A stretch of 64,000 nt of DNA, taken from contig CP136062.1 in NCBI GenBank assembly GCA_032622095.1, positions 39,434,918-39,498,917 on the forward strand. The letters are read 5' to 3'. The DNA is from Siphonodentalium dalli (Eukaryota; Mollusca; Scaphopoda; Gadilida; Siphonodentaliidae). Made by a program: the position numbers and the translations under genes. Shown in pieces: positions 10,930 to 22,363 of the stretch. Every line of letters starts with the position of its first letter. Position 1 is the first letter of the stretch. The notes beneath the pieces were generated by a model that saw nothing but the letters and a program-made list of their open reading frames with translations, made no database searches and was not told where the DNA came from.

Positions 10930-11398
10930 TCTATTATATATTTTTGAACTTCTGTCTGTATGTATGTATTTGTGTTATAGACTCGTAAAACTGCTCGACC
11001 GATCCGACTCAAATTTGGTGTGTAGGTCTACTTTGATCCGGGGAACATTATGGGCGGGTCCAATTTCACGTGCGCCCGTGTCCTTGACCTCGCTCAAATA
11101 CGCTCATATGGGCATGTTTCTGGACCTCGACCGATCCCATTCAAATTTGGTAGCTGGTTCTACTTTGATCACGGGAACAATATGTGCGGGTCCAATTTAA
11201 CTTGCGACCGTGTCCTTGACCTTGACCTCGCTCATATACGCTCATATAGGCATGTTTCTGGACCTCGACCAATCCGACTCAAATTTAGTATAATGTAGGC
11301 ATATTCCAATCCGACCGAACAATAGTTTGCCCAGGCGGAGACGATCACAAAAAAATCCCTAAATAGCCCGGACGAAGAGGGCCGGGCACATCGGCTAG
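10930..11398 (+). mobile_element. Helitron-like non-autonomous element inside the hAT-like element
   Basis: It starts TCTATTATATATTTTTGAAC after an A. It ends with a GCCCGG...GGGC hairpin followed by ACATCGGCTAG and a T. These match the 5' TC and 3' hairpin-plus-CTRR rule of Helitrons and the termini of the arrays at 45.3 and 49.6 kb. The core carries two ~120 bp repeats with CTTGACCTCGCTCA and CGACCGATCC words, related to but diverged from the 122 bp repeats there. Its frames (for example 10886-11200) arise from the repeats and are not genes. Confidence 0.7.
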
Positions 11399-11654
11399 TG
11401 TTGTCTATTTTTCGTAGACGTATTTTACTCAACAAAAAGCCAAAAATAAGACGTTAAAAGTTAGTTGACACCCATACAATTCTCAGATTACGCAGTTTAT
11501 GAAGTTTATGTGGGGCATCCGCTTACTGGATGCTGATTATCTAGGTTAAATTCTAGAATTCTAGAATATGTAGCTATTAAAGCATATACAAGCACGGTAA
11601 TCTTCCATTCAATCATATTTTAGATTGACTAGGAATCTATGATTTTTTAATAGA

Positions 11655-11970
11655 AGATATAAAAAAGCAAAGAATCCTACAGTTACAAATATTATTATAT
11701 GGATGTTAAACCTTTGGTCACTAAATGCGCTGTAATGAGAATTGACTTGAATCCTATTGATTAATTTGTAGGAATTCTTAGCTATTAAGTTCAACAAGCA
11801 GTAACATATAAAAAATAGAAAAGAATCATGCAATTACAAATATAATTATATGGATGTTAATTCTTTGATGACTAAATGTGCTATAAAGAGCAGCGACTTG
11901 AATCCTATTGATTCATTCATTTGTAGGAATGCTCAGCTATTAAATTCAACATGTAGTAACAGATTGTTTG
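11655..11970 (+). repeat. Tandem duplication, ~151 bp period, two units
   Basis: AAAGAATCCTACAGTTACAA near 11669 recurs as AAAGAATCATGCAATTACAA near 11820. Each is followed by TATATGGATGTTAA and, later, TGAATCCTATTGATT. The copies are diverged. The minus-strand frame 11609-11833 spans part of the array and is not credible as a gene. Confidence 0.75.
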
Positions 11971-13744
11971 AATTATTAGCTAAACATTCATACAAATGAA
12001 TCATTAAAAATTAGTGTTATGGGTGTCTGAACCTGGCTATTACAAGGCACATTATTATTGCTCGCTAATAACGTGTCAAGTGAGCAGGGACGTGGGCTGG
12101 AGGGTATCCAATGTTGGGGCGTCCACCTTGGAATTTCCAACCGCACGATCCCCATGAAACAGAGCAAACTCATGCACAAGGCCTGGGCTTTGGTTTTCCC
12201 CTGCATGACACATTATACTCTAGATTGTATACCATTCTGAAGTGAATTGATCAGTAGCCTTTGATTGGCCACCATGCAAACCGGGGGAGAAACGCAGGAT
12301 ACATGGGCCCAGTGAGAAAATGTGGATATCTGAACCTGAAAATTGCAAAAAACATAAACTGGCTTCAAGATTCCCAAGTGTTGGAAGTTTCCAGCCTGGC
12401 GCCCCCACCCCCACAAGATTGGAATTGTTCCCAACAGATGGAGAGAGAGGTGATTTATTTTGCAAAAGAGCATACATTATTTAATACAAAGCATACTAAT
12501 TAAATGCAATTAGATTTTTTGTCCATTAAACCAGTTTCTTGCCAATTGGGGGGGTGTGATATAGAAAACTAGATCACACCTGCTCCCTACTTCATGTCCA
12601 CCTATCGTGAGTTTTGGATCAACTCTAAAGAAGAAGTGTCCATTTGTATATGTCAAATATGGTTGGTTACATGTTTAAAGTGTAGGAAAGTATGCAAATG
12701 TTAGTCTAAAAACGACAAAATCCCCACTATTAAATTGTTGTCAAATTAAATTAAGAGAACAATTTCAACATATTGTTGGTGTTAAATTTCAAACCAATCT
12801 ATTGTAAGATAAGAAATTTGTAACTGTTGAACATTTTGACCAAAGTTGGGGATAGACACCAATTAAGCACCCCCTCCCCAAGCCCCCCCCCCCCCACCAC
12901 CCCAATCACGTCATAACCTATCAGTGATTAAGTTGAACGTGATTTCATAAGTTATATTCATGTCTGGGCGACAAACATGTGTAAATGTCCCTCAGGCGGA
13001 CTTCAGAGGAGGAAATATGATGGCGCTGGAATTGAAATATTGTCACACCTGGATCTTTCAATAATGCCTAGATTAAGTAAATGAATATAACATATCATAT
13101 TCTCCTGAGGGTAGATTTATATTACCATTGGTCATTTATATAGGCGGGCATGATTATGATACTATACTCATCGGGACTTTCAATATTTTATTTCTTCCTA
13201 TCAATGTCACTTAATATCCCGTATTAGGTATTTATTGTGTTATTTCTTAATATACCTGTTCTATTATGCAAATTACATAAGCTACAGCCATTATCTGGTT
13301 TAAAATGTCAGATACACAAACGATTTTCGGACCCAAGTGCAGAAATCGTTCGAATAAATCTCATGGACAGAACCGTCACAGCCATGATCGGTTTGAAATA
13401 GAACCGTAACACGCACCCGTGTTGATTACGAGGTCACAGCTCTCAATTATCAACCCCTATCGGGATACTTTCTGAGCTATTTTACAAAAGAATAACACGG
13501 TACACTTTATAGTCAGTGTTTGTCTTCAGAATGCGTTTCATATTTTATACGCCACGAAAAACAAAGAAATTGCGTCCACGTGGCTTGATTTTCAGTGGTA
13601 ACATGTTGATATTTATGCGTTAACTCGCTAATACCGAGTTAATTGTGGTCTAAAGTTCAGGTTTCGATAACACGGCACTTCTGCAGCCTCTGTTCATTCA
13701 GGAAAGTTTAATATATTCAAGATATCTATAATTATGCATAATTA
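11971..13744. other. Interior of the hAT-like element, no recognised coding sequence
   Basis: Between 12060 and 12440 there is a weak imperfect inverted repeat (CCAATGTTGGGG...TTTCCAAC against GGAAACTTCCAACACTTGG). Overlapping frames of 80-86 residues on both strands there show no family pattern. A C-rich homopolymer stretch lies at about 12870-12900. The rest is AT-rich and featureless to my eye. Confidence 0.4.
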
Positions 13745-13814
13745 GGCAAGAACCATCACACTACCGGCGATAGAACGATTTCCGATGTAACAGTTCCTAC
13801 ACAGTGGTCGTACG

Positions 13815-16181
13815 TGAACTTATTAATATTACTTATAAAAATATATTTTGATGCACAACTTACCACGAGCCGATATATTTCAATTTGTCATATTTGTTTG
13901 GGATCTATACCATAGCCATATACATGTTCCAGTCATTCTGGGTCATTTATCTTTTTTTAAATAGTATTTTCTCAAGATACCTTCGTAAGTTTCTCAAGAG
14001 TTATATCAGCGCGCGTTTGATTTAATAGTCCCCATTATTTTTGCATACTTATAAACATTGCAAATATCAACTACTAGATATAACTGCAACTTCTACAAGG
14101 AAAAACTATATATTCAGTTTTAAAAAAGCGCAAAATGGGGCAGACGGTTATCTTGTAAGTTAGCGCGTTGCCAGGATAGATAACTCTTGTAAACCATAAA
14201 AGACCTAAAAAGGTTAAAATAAATGTGGATAAAAGTTGAAATATAAGACGTACTTTTTGTTATTTTTAAAATTAATTTTATAAGTAATTGACATAGGTTC
14301 TCACAAACCAAAAGGAAATCAACATTTTTGGCATTATAGTAACGACAATAAACGAAAGTGAAATTCCCCAACTACACATTTACCGATTTCGGACTCGGAG
14401 TACAAGTTTTATTGCAATTATTTATGTCAAGGTCAATTTCACCGGAACTAACTTCTGGTGTTACGCGGGTGCTCAACATACAGAAGCGTTATCTTAAATG
14501 CTTGCAAAAAACTTTTGTTTCTTTCTAATAGTTGGAAGAATCTTTAGTACGACGAACACTGTAAGTAAAGCTAGTGTTAATTATATGTGTATGAACGCGC
14601 GACGGTTAATTAACGTCGATAGGGTAAATGGTATGACAACGAAAGAAATTCCAATTTCCTCACTGGATATTTAATCTACTTCCGGACTTCTAGTTAGATA
14701 CCTGTTCATTTATTTACTAGAAGGGTCATCTCATTCTCATGAAAAAGGTATATAAAACTACCAAAACCTGTGTTTAAAGTAGTTTCTTTCACGCTTAGAA
14801 CATTTCTGACCGTATGGTAGTTCAATATGTCAGAAACCAGATACCAGAAAGAAGCAAATCATGTCAATTGATTGTGTAATATACACACTTTGAAAAATGA
14901 AATTTATATATTCTATTACCGCCTTCGCGAGCCCCAAGCATGATCATGTCTTTGTCGGCGATTAGATTACCCCACGCTTTAATCTAATTAATTAACACGT
15001 TGTCGTCGGGCGCATAAATGAATGTCTCTAATTAGCTACTCATTTCCATATCAGCACGGGTGAGAAGAGTGAATTTTGCCAGTATCATAGGCTGAGTATA
15101 ACTCAGTTACAGTATGCGCACGTCACAAAATACTACCCGGCGTACGTTGCACTTGTTTGCTAATTTTTCTCCAAAACTTCAGAATGTGGACCGAACACAC
15201 ACGTACGAACGAACGTGAACATGAATATGACATTGGTTGAAAACGTGACGCGACCACACTCTGCATTCGAAAGGGGGACTTGAAGTTGGACTTAGCAGTC
15301 TAGATATGTAATGTTTGACTTATTGTCAAAACTGATTCTGTATGTGTACTTGTGTGCTAATTTCGTCCGGCGAAGACGATTGAAGTAATTTTCTAAACGT
15401 TCGGTGTCGACGTTATCTAAATGGATATTACATAGATATATGTTATCAGCATGGCGTCCGTTTTATAAGCAAAATAAACATCAAAAGCGCCCGGAGGTAA
15501 ATGACGATCCGGCCGATGATCCAACTGATTTCCGTTAATATTGGAATACAAAATAACAGAAATTCTTTCGAGAAGCCGTTATCATATTACTGCTGATCGG
15601 TTTTATTTATTCCATGAATTCGAAGTTGGATTTACAAGCAGTTCTTGAACAACGTAAGTTATCGAATGAGGTTTATTTACTGTAAATATATAGTAGTCGT
15701 TTCCTGTGTAAAACGATCTTCAATTTCCGCTTTTGACTTGCAAATTCTTAACATTTTATGAAATTCCATGTAATCAACGTAACTATTCAATTTGAGTTGT
15801 AGTGTGGCGTACTCGGCATTGCCTTCCCGCATTTTATGTCGATACGTCCCTGCACTTGCTTGTTGTAAGAAACCTTGGTGTGACAGCGCATATCAATAAC
15901 GCTTATAAGTGGACCAATATTTTGATTGAATGCTCGGGAGTGCATAGTTGGTAAATCAATGCGTGTTGCGGGAATACAATGCCTATACAGGCATATATTA
16001 TTTTAATCACGACATACCGTTTCGCAGCACATGCAATGACCTAATGATATTTGCTGTAAATAATGGTCGGTCACCGGACCTCGATAACATACATTGGCGT
16101 TATAATGTATTTTCTAAATTGATACTGCTGTGTTTGTGTGTAAGACCCACCACCTCCCACCAGCCCCACCATAATGGTTTT
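13815..16181. other. Unassigned DNA, possibly older unique sequence
   Basis: No repeat relation to other parts of the window is obvious, unlike most of the sequence around it. Frames at 14120-14371 and 15948-16187 are short and unrecognised. This and 16.3-18.0 kb are the best candidates for host introns or intergenic DNA. Confidence 0.4.
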
Positions 16182-16262
16182 GATTGATTGATACTTTATT
16201 CTCATGATTACAAATGATTATTGAAAAATACAGAGTGATATTTACAAAAGGATATTAAGATA
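16182..16262 (-). repeat. Possible 3' tail of a non-LTR element or SINE, minus strand
   Basis: TGATTGATTGATACTTTATT is followed by a low-complexity A/T-rich stretch. Repeated ATCA-type words next to a degenerate tail are typical 3' ends of CR1/L2/RTE-group elements and their SINEs, read here from the minus strand. No coding part is attached, so this is tentative. Confidence 0.3.
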
Positions 16263-18070
16263 TGTACACATACTATACACATGTCTCCGGTGCAATGGGG
16301 AAATCGAGATTACACTAAACAATTTTGTTTGATTTTTTTGTACGAAGACTTTACAGTACGTTTTTCTACGCGAATTCCGAAATGGATCATGAGTCGAGTT
16401 GGATTCGAAGTACGACGGTAATTGTGTATTTAATTACGTTAATCGTCTACAAACAGATGTGAGTTATATACCAGTCTGTTAATTAAATGTTGTTCCTGGT
16501 AGTATTCATAAAATTGGGCGTAATGATTCTATTCACTAAGTGCAGATACTCGGTGAATGGAGCTGCGTGGAATTTCATTTCGCCTGTATCGCTGTCAGTG
16601 TCAAGCTTAGCTTCGCGATCACACTGTGTTATTGCTTTTGCCTATCGACTGTCTCTGTGTTGGTCAGTAGGTCATTTGCGACCTGGGGCCTATACTATAG
16701 AATACAATTTGTGTAATGGCAGGCTTATTTGAGCCGTACAGAAGGTATCGGGTACTATGGACCACTGTAATCTAACAGCGAACGCGATTTCTTGTAAATT
16801 ACAAAAAGACGGCAAATCGAGTATTATCGACCACTGTTCGTTGAACGAACATCTAAACATTTGTGATTTTGTCAAGGGAAATTACTCTAATGATATATGC
16901 GAATGATATGGCAATGCCTATTTGTGTCAGTTGGTGAGTGATTTAGTTGATGAATAAAGGTACATTATGTGTGACTAGTTTCCGATACTTGGGTTATTTT
17001 GACCACAATTGCGCACGATGAAAAGTAATTTTTTCAGTATCGTGTGGAATACTTAAAATTTCAGATGTTTTATGTTATATGTTTATTAATGTAGCCTGTG
17101 CATTTGTAATCTAATAATGAATTTTCACAAAAATGGTATTATTGCTGTACTATGGAACCCGCTTAGCCAGTACTTTATCATTCCGTATTGCGAATTTTTA
17201 CATATTACAAAGCTGTAGCGTTCGAGTACTATGAAAACATGAACAGATGAAACTTTCAGGCCCCCTTTTTCTCCACCAAATGCAAAGATTTTCCGGTCAA
17301 GTGAATCCCGGTATATAGATGGTTCGCCAAAAAGATCATATAAGTCATTAAATGTCAATGTATTTTGCATATAAAGAGTTTTGGTCATATGTTGAGTTTC
17401 AATCTACAATGAAAAAAATACACTGGTAGAAATACAGTCGAATACTATATAACACAAAATATGTATTACAAAATTAGTAAATCACAAATTAACGCTGATA
17501 TTACAAAAATTGTATTCTATAGTATAGGCCCCTGGAATAAGTGTGATTTGCTAACAGCTGGTTGATATCGATTATTTTATAGTCATGATAATTTTTGCTA
17601 GGTGCACCATCATCAACAATAATTATACAATATATTAATTAATATTAATTAAGACCTATAGTTTAAATTAACTTGAAAATTAAGTGATCAGTTTTTCAAA
17701 TTTTCAATACATATAACTTGATATCACTAGCATATATACATAACAACCCTACTTGGTGTGTGTGCATCTACCATATTAAGGGTTGATCTGCTGATGATGC
17801 ATATCATAAAAATTTCCAGTAGTACCGGTAGTACCCATATGCATATGCAGCACTCCATGTCACACATAGTGCAGTATGTTGATTATAATCTGCATAATGC
17901 ACATGTATGGCATAGCATGGTGCATATCGATGCCAGTCAATGGTTACTGCATGCATTTAGTATATCAAAAAGTTCAACATTAGAATGAAGCGGGGGGGGG
18001 GGGGTAATAATAACATATTTAAAACCAAGTACCGTGTAAAGTAACGTGGAGTATGGAAAGTAATTCAAGA
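16263..18070. other. Unassigned DNA with a G homopolymer
   Basis: An 87-residue minus-strand frame at 17125-17388 is the longest here, with no family I recognise. A run of G lies at about 17991-18005. No element borders are seen. Confidence 0.4.
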
Positions 18071-18257
18071 TTGTGGTACTTCAGAGAGATCCTTATGAAC
18101 CTTCCTCATGAGCTTGCATACTTGGTTTAGAGTTGATGGGTTTTGTGAATTCAAAATTTCGTTCATCATCATAATGTTTGCTTTTCCACGGTATTTTTCT
18201 GGGACGATTTTCTCCCTTATTTGTCTATATTTTGTACATTCTAGTACTTGAATCGAA
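18071..18257 (-). pseudogene. C-terminal fragment of a non-LTR retrotransposon ORF (1)
   Basis: A minus-strand frame opens near 18257 with VLECTKYRQIREKIV and ends at a TGA near 18071 after about 60 residues. The VLEC...R...REK pattern matches the region just after the Cys/His knuckle at the end of many invertebrate LINE polyproteins, as in the neighbouring fragment at 18694-19115. The Cys-rich part itself is missing. The break near 18258 leads into TATCCAA-repeat and hairpin sequence, suggesting 5' truncation or disruption. Confidence 0.55.
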
Positions 18258-18454
18258 CCAAGTGTCTGAATTATTGTCTCAACAATAGGATATTTCTAAT
18301 ATCCAACCGTTGAATATCCGTAATATCCAATTGTCACACCCAAATATCCAACGCTTGTGTCAATTACACATCAATACAACAAGCCCATGGTATCTATTCG
18401 TCAGGATAGACACCTGCTACAAACAATGGATGACGTCATGGAAATGTTCTAAAT

Positions 18455-18567
18455 AAGATAGACACCTCGGTGGTATTGGATATGCGAGAGAAACAACCCC
18501 GTTTCGGGCCTACGGCCCTCAACGGTGTTGTTTCTCCCGCATATCCAATACCAACTCGGTGTCTATC
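18455..18567. repeat. Hairpin (foldback) repeat, ~50 bp arms
   Basis: ATAGACACC...GGTATTGGATATGCG...GAGAAACAAC is followed after a CCTACGGCCC centre by its reverse complement. The arms match apart from a few mismatches and 1-base gaps. It lies between two LINE C-terminal fragments. It is probably a small MITE. Confidence 0.85.
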
Positions 18568-18693
18568 TATAATATATTATATATGGCATAATAATAATAG
18601 AAGATAGAAATGTTGGACGGTATTCGGTTGTTTCAGTATGCCAGGCGGGGTGGTAATAAGCTTCAGGTGGACCTGAATATTGGTAGGACCTTC

Positions 18694-19115
18694 TTAATAA
18701 ACACTGATAGATTTGTAACTATCTTTTGATTTCGGGAGTTGAAAGGCGGCTAGTTTGTCTCTGGTAGTATAGGGTTTCAGGTATTTTATTCTAAGTTCAT
18801 TAAGTTCCCTACATTTCAGTACCATGTGATATTCGTCGCCGATTTCCACATTACATAGTGTGCAAATTCGGTCTGAGTAATCCGTATTTGTCCAAGTACC
18901 ATGTTCTATAGGGAGTTTGTGGTTTCTTGTCCGGAAGGCCATAATATAGTTAACTGCTCTGTTATCATCTAGGGTTAGATAATTCTCTGTTTCAAAGTTT
19001 GTCTTTATAATCCGGTAAAATGCGTACTTGCTTGATTTCGATATTGTGGTCCACCATTCTTGTATGTATATGTCGCGTAGTTTACCAGAAATTGTGCGGT
19101 TAAAGCTTAGAACTT
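18694..19115 (-). pseudogene. C-terminal fragment of a non-LTR retrotransposon ORF (2)
   Basis: The minus-strand frame stays open from about 19115 to a stop at 18694, ~140 residues. It ends with a Cys-rich unit, CTLCN...GDEYHMVLKC, the CxxC...H...C knuckle found after the reverse transcriptase in many invertebrate LINEs. No methionine start fits, because the copy is 5'-truncated. The upstream residues (QEWWTTISKSSKYAFYRIIK) are also typical of that C-terminal segment. The reverse-transcriptase domain itself is absent. Confidence 0.65.
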
Positions 19116-19359
19116 ATTGATTGGTCCAAACAATACTCATGCCGAGGCAATTAAGGGTATCCCGAATACCAATAATCAATGAATTATTAAAAACATTATC
19201 ACAATATAAACAATACATAACATAATACAACATAAGAGCTATGCGGTTATACCCCTTGGGATACATTTAAGGTAATACAATTTATTCCGTTCTAGTTTAT
19301 ATTGAACATAAGTATTTACCTCCTGATAACGTCACTGTTCACAATTGTTACCAAAATCT

Positions 19360-19660
19360 TAACACTATAGTGTTCAATATTGCCTATTTGAACACTAATT
19401 TACCGTTTAATATATGTTACATGTGTTCTGAACACCATATGCGTTCAAATGTTGAACACTAGTGTTAACTTTATTGAACAATGGTGTGTTGATCACTAGT
19501 GTTATACGTTGAACAGTGGCGTTAAGATATGAACACCAGTGTTGCAGACAATGTGAACGCTAGTGTTAGCCTATTTGAGCACAATAGCTTAAGATTGAAC
19601 ACACGAACGCGTTCAATATATGTTGTAATTTTAGCGTTCAAAAACGAATATTTGTTTTTG
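19360..19660. repeat. MITE-like block of GAACACTAGTGTTA palindromes
   Basis: The self-complementary word GAACACTAGTGTTAA, with variants, occurs at least eight times between 19360 and 19620. The right edge reads TTTTTGCAGTGTATTC. The same edge type (TACACTGCCAAAA or its complement) bounds the AT-rich blocks at 36595 and 53412, so these may share a MITE superfamily. The 63-residue frame at 19529-19720 is a by-product. Confidence 0.6.
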
Positions 19661-19707
19661 CAGTGTATTCACGACTGGCTGTTTGTGTTCAGTCATATAC
19701 GGAGGCA

Positions 19708-19804
19708 CACTGGTATATAGGATAAAGATGCATGCTGGTATCAAATTGTATCATGTTAAATATAGTATATACACCAGTATTCATCCGCATCCTATACCAG
19801 TGTA
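19708..19804. repeat. Hairpin MITE-like repeat
   Basis: CACTGGTATATAGGAT at the left and ATCCTATACCAGTG at the right are reverse complements with one extra base. They enclose a loop that carries a further GCTGGTA/CACCAGT inner pairing. Confidence 0.75.
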
Positions 19805-20312
19805 GGTGTGGGGCTATGAAAAACTAACATGCATTGAAAAACTGGAATTATGGTTCTTGAAATTCCCACTTAAACTGAAAAAGTCCACACCGAATGCTTT
19901 CATTTATGGGGAACTAAGAATGTGTCCCATAATAGTGAAAATCAAAACCCGTTTCCTCTCGTACTGGGCTAAGCTTATTTCTATGTCGACTAATATATTA
20001 CCTAATTTGCAGGTCAAGTTCGAATTTAAGTCCGATCCGACCATTTTTGCCAGAGTTATAGGATTTGTTTGAGGTTTCTGATTGATAAAAAATTTTGGTA
20101 TGTAAATTTTTCAGTCAAAAATACCACACTTGAAGTTATTATTTTTTTTTTTTATTATTATTTCGTCTTAAATCAAAGGTTTCAAACAAAGGAATTAAAC
20201 CTTGCCCCACTCTACTCCAACAACGGGCGTTCTTGTTAAAATATATATATATGTTCTTGAATGTTTCATACTGACACTGGCTTTTTCTCAAATCCCTCGA
20301 TTAGCCAAACCC

Positions 20313-20460
20313 CACAAAAATGACAACTTTAGAAAAAATAACGGTACTTTTTATTAACAGCATCAGTTTGCCCTAACAGCATCATAGCAATTCAGCAGGA
20401 CACACCAGCATAATAGCACATGTTCAGGACCACTTGACCAGGGGTGGTACACATTCTCAT
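20313..20460 (+). repeat. Dispersed repeat R2, partial copy
   Basis: It begins TGACAACTTTAGAAAAAATA and continues through CAGCATCATAGCAATTCAGC to CAGGACCACTTGACC. It matches the first ~150 bp of the fuller copies at 22364 and 35390. Confidence 0.8.
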
Positions 20461-20465
20461 GTGCT

Positions 20466-20575
20466 CTATGAACGATGCAAACAAAATTGTAATTATAATG
20501 AAAATGAATTTATGACTCCAGCCATAAATTCATTTTCATTATAACTATCATCTTGTTTTACACCGTTCATAAGTA
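20466..20575. repeat. Hairpin MITE-like repeat, 20 bp perfect core
   Basis: ATAATGAAAATGAATTTATG is followed after 8 bp by its exact reverse complement. Weaker pairing extends outward to TGAAC...GTTCA. A related copy lies inverted at 40150-40250, with shared flanking text (GTGCTCTATGAAC and AATTCATTCATTTGTTGCA). Confidence 0.85.
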
Positions 20576-20859
20576 AATGGGGGTGCGTGGCTCAAATTCA
20601 TTCATTTGTTGCATAATTATATTCTTCAATGCTACCAAATGAGCGGGGACATTGGTCGCACCTGGCTGTCTTGAAGGATGTTATGAACTTGAATGACGGG
20701 TGAACGAATGTGAGCATTTCGTTTTAAAAACTACATTGATACACTGATAGATCCGCGTCGCCTTAAGTTACATGTACTTTTTATTTGGGCAAATAGACTA
20801 TGGTTGCTACGAAACGGTGACGTCATCAACTGGATTAGGCATACAAGGTGAGGGTAAAT

Positions 20860-20960
20860 ATGTTTAGTTATCTTATATATGCAAGGCTCCCTATGGGGAA
20901 CTCGCATATATAAGAGAATGCATTTACACAACGTCTTCGCTCCAGTCATGAATAGGGAAT
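20860..20960. repeat. Degenerate TATATGC hairpin repeat, related to the 43.08 kb MITE
   Basis: CTTATATATGC...GCATATATAAG flank CTCCCTATGGGGAACTC, followed by AGAATGCATT and GCTCCAGTCATGAATAGGG. The same layout appears at 42530-42600, 43081-43325 and 48893-49017, so this is a worn copy of that family. Confidence 0.6.
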
Positions 20961-20984
20961 AGGTATTAAATCATGTAGACAGAA

Positions 20985-22262
20985 CTCATACTTTAACTTG
21001 GGGCATAACTCAGTCAAAATCATGCGGACGAAACCCATATTCGGACTTGATCAGTCTTTTGGGATGGTAAACTAATATACCAAATTTGGTTCAGTTCACT
21101 TGATTCAATCTAAAGTTATTATCCGGAAACCGCAAATCAGGTAAAATCTAAGTCGAAAAAGGAACATAACTCAGTCAAAATTATGCGGACGAAACCCATA
21201 TTCGAACTTGATGTGTACACTCTTATGACTAATATGTAGGTTTTCTACACAAAATGTGTAGCCCTGCTACACAATCATTATTCAATTATGATCTTAAACA
21301 TATTTGTGTAGTATATGTGTAGTTTCATATTCGTACACAAATAGTGTAACAATTTTTACACATAAATGGGTAAATTTTTACACATTTATACACAACTGTG
21401 TGTATAAAATCAACACATATCCATTACACATTTTGTGTAGGTTCTTACACATACAGTTCGTAGACAAGAAATGCAAGTTCAGTAGTCCGACCTGTGGGTA
21501 TAGTATTAAAGATATATGCAGATTTATATGTTAAAACTTTCATGGCGCATAGTGGTATGTCGTATTTTGTTCTGCACTGAGAGTTTTTGCTTTGAATGAA
21601 CAAACCAGGGTCGAGGCGTGATTGCATAATATTAGTATTATTACAACAATCATAACAAGAGTCTAAGGGCAGTAATCGCCATGAAACTTTTAACAATTAA
21701 ATCCTCATATACTTTTAATACTAAACCCACAAATTGGAATTCTGAACTTACATCATTGTCTACGATCGCTGTAGATTGTATTCCAAAAAATATACTCAAA
21801 CAATATTGCCGTCACGAAGCAGACTATGAAACTGAAGGCACCGCAATGCGCATGCTCTACGTTCTTACACAATTGTGTGTAACAAAATATACACATTATG
21901 TGTAGAACGGCACTTGGTCAATGTATTTGTATGTAAAACTACACATTACTATGTGTATTAACCGGGTTTTCACATTTGATGTGTAATCGTTTCTACACAT
22001 TAGTTATAAGAGTGTACGTTGGGGTGGTAAACTAATATACCAAATTTAGTTCAGTTCACTTTATTCAATCTAAAGTTATCATCCGGAAACCGCAAATCAG
22101 GTAAAATCTAAGTCGAAAATGGGACATGACTTAGCCAAATCATGCGGACGAAACCCATATTAGAACTTGATCTGTATTTTGTTGTGGTAAACTAACATAC
22201 CAAATTTGGTTCAGTTCACTCGATGCTATCTAAAGTTATCGTCCGGAAACCAAAAGCGGACG
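20985..22262 (+). repeat. ~161 bp tandem repeat, three copies, interrupted by an 800 bp element
   Basis: AACTCAGTCAAAATCATGCG occurs at 21007, again with one change at 21168, and diverged at about 22131. Each is followed by GGACGAAACCCATATT and a GGTTCAGTTCACT stretch. The second unit is split by the insertion at 21215-22017. The array ends in CGGACGGACGGACTACGGAC near 22262. Confidence 0.8.
21215..22017. mobile_element. TIR element of TACACA/TGTGTA repeats, 803 bp
   Basis: The ends are GTACACTCTTATGACTAAT and, inverted, ATTAGTTATAAGAGTGTAC. Inside, TACACA and TGTGTA words recur many times and can pair with one another. It interrupts a ~161 bp tandem repeat whose other units show the uninterrupted sequence, so it is an insertion. 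Frames at 21304-21534 and 21681-21905 reflect the repeats. I could not settle the target duplication. Confidence 0.7.
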
Positions 22263-22363
22263 GACGGACTACGGACGACAACTATTTGACAAAAATATGT
22301 TTCTCGAATATTTGATACAATTAATGGCTTTTCCTTGATAGGCGCAGATTATTCGAAAACCAC

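Larger units (their letters stand above)
10271..13806. mobile_element. Non-autonomous hAT-like DNA transposon, 3.5 kb, exact 8 bp TSD
   Basis: Terminal inverted repeats of ~62 bp (10271-10332 and 13745-13806) start CACTGTGTAGGAACTG. GTCGTACG occurs directly outside each end (10263-10270 and 13807-13814), a perfect 8 bp target duplication. Eight-base duplications are typical of hAT elements and also occur in P and Merlin, so the superfamily is probable rather than proven. No transposase domain is visible. The interior contains a small Helitron-like insertion (10930-11398), a tandem pair (11655-11970) and homopolymer C tracts near 12885. The right half repeats AGAACCGTCAC-like words related to the GGTTCTTGCC words just inside the left end. 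Confidence 0.8.

Noticed and set aside
12213-12503. Overlapping 80-86 residue frames on both strands
   Set aside because: No family pattern, both strands open at once, and the region lies inside a non-autonomous transposon.
17125-17388. 87-residue minus-strand frame
   Set aside because: Open and not inside a known repeat, but I could not match it to any family; left in the unassigned stretch.
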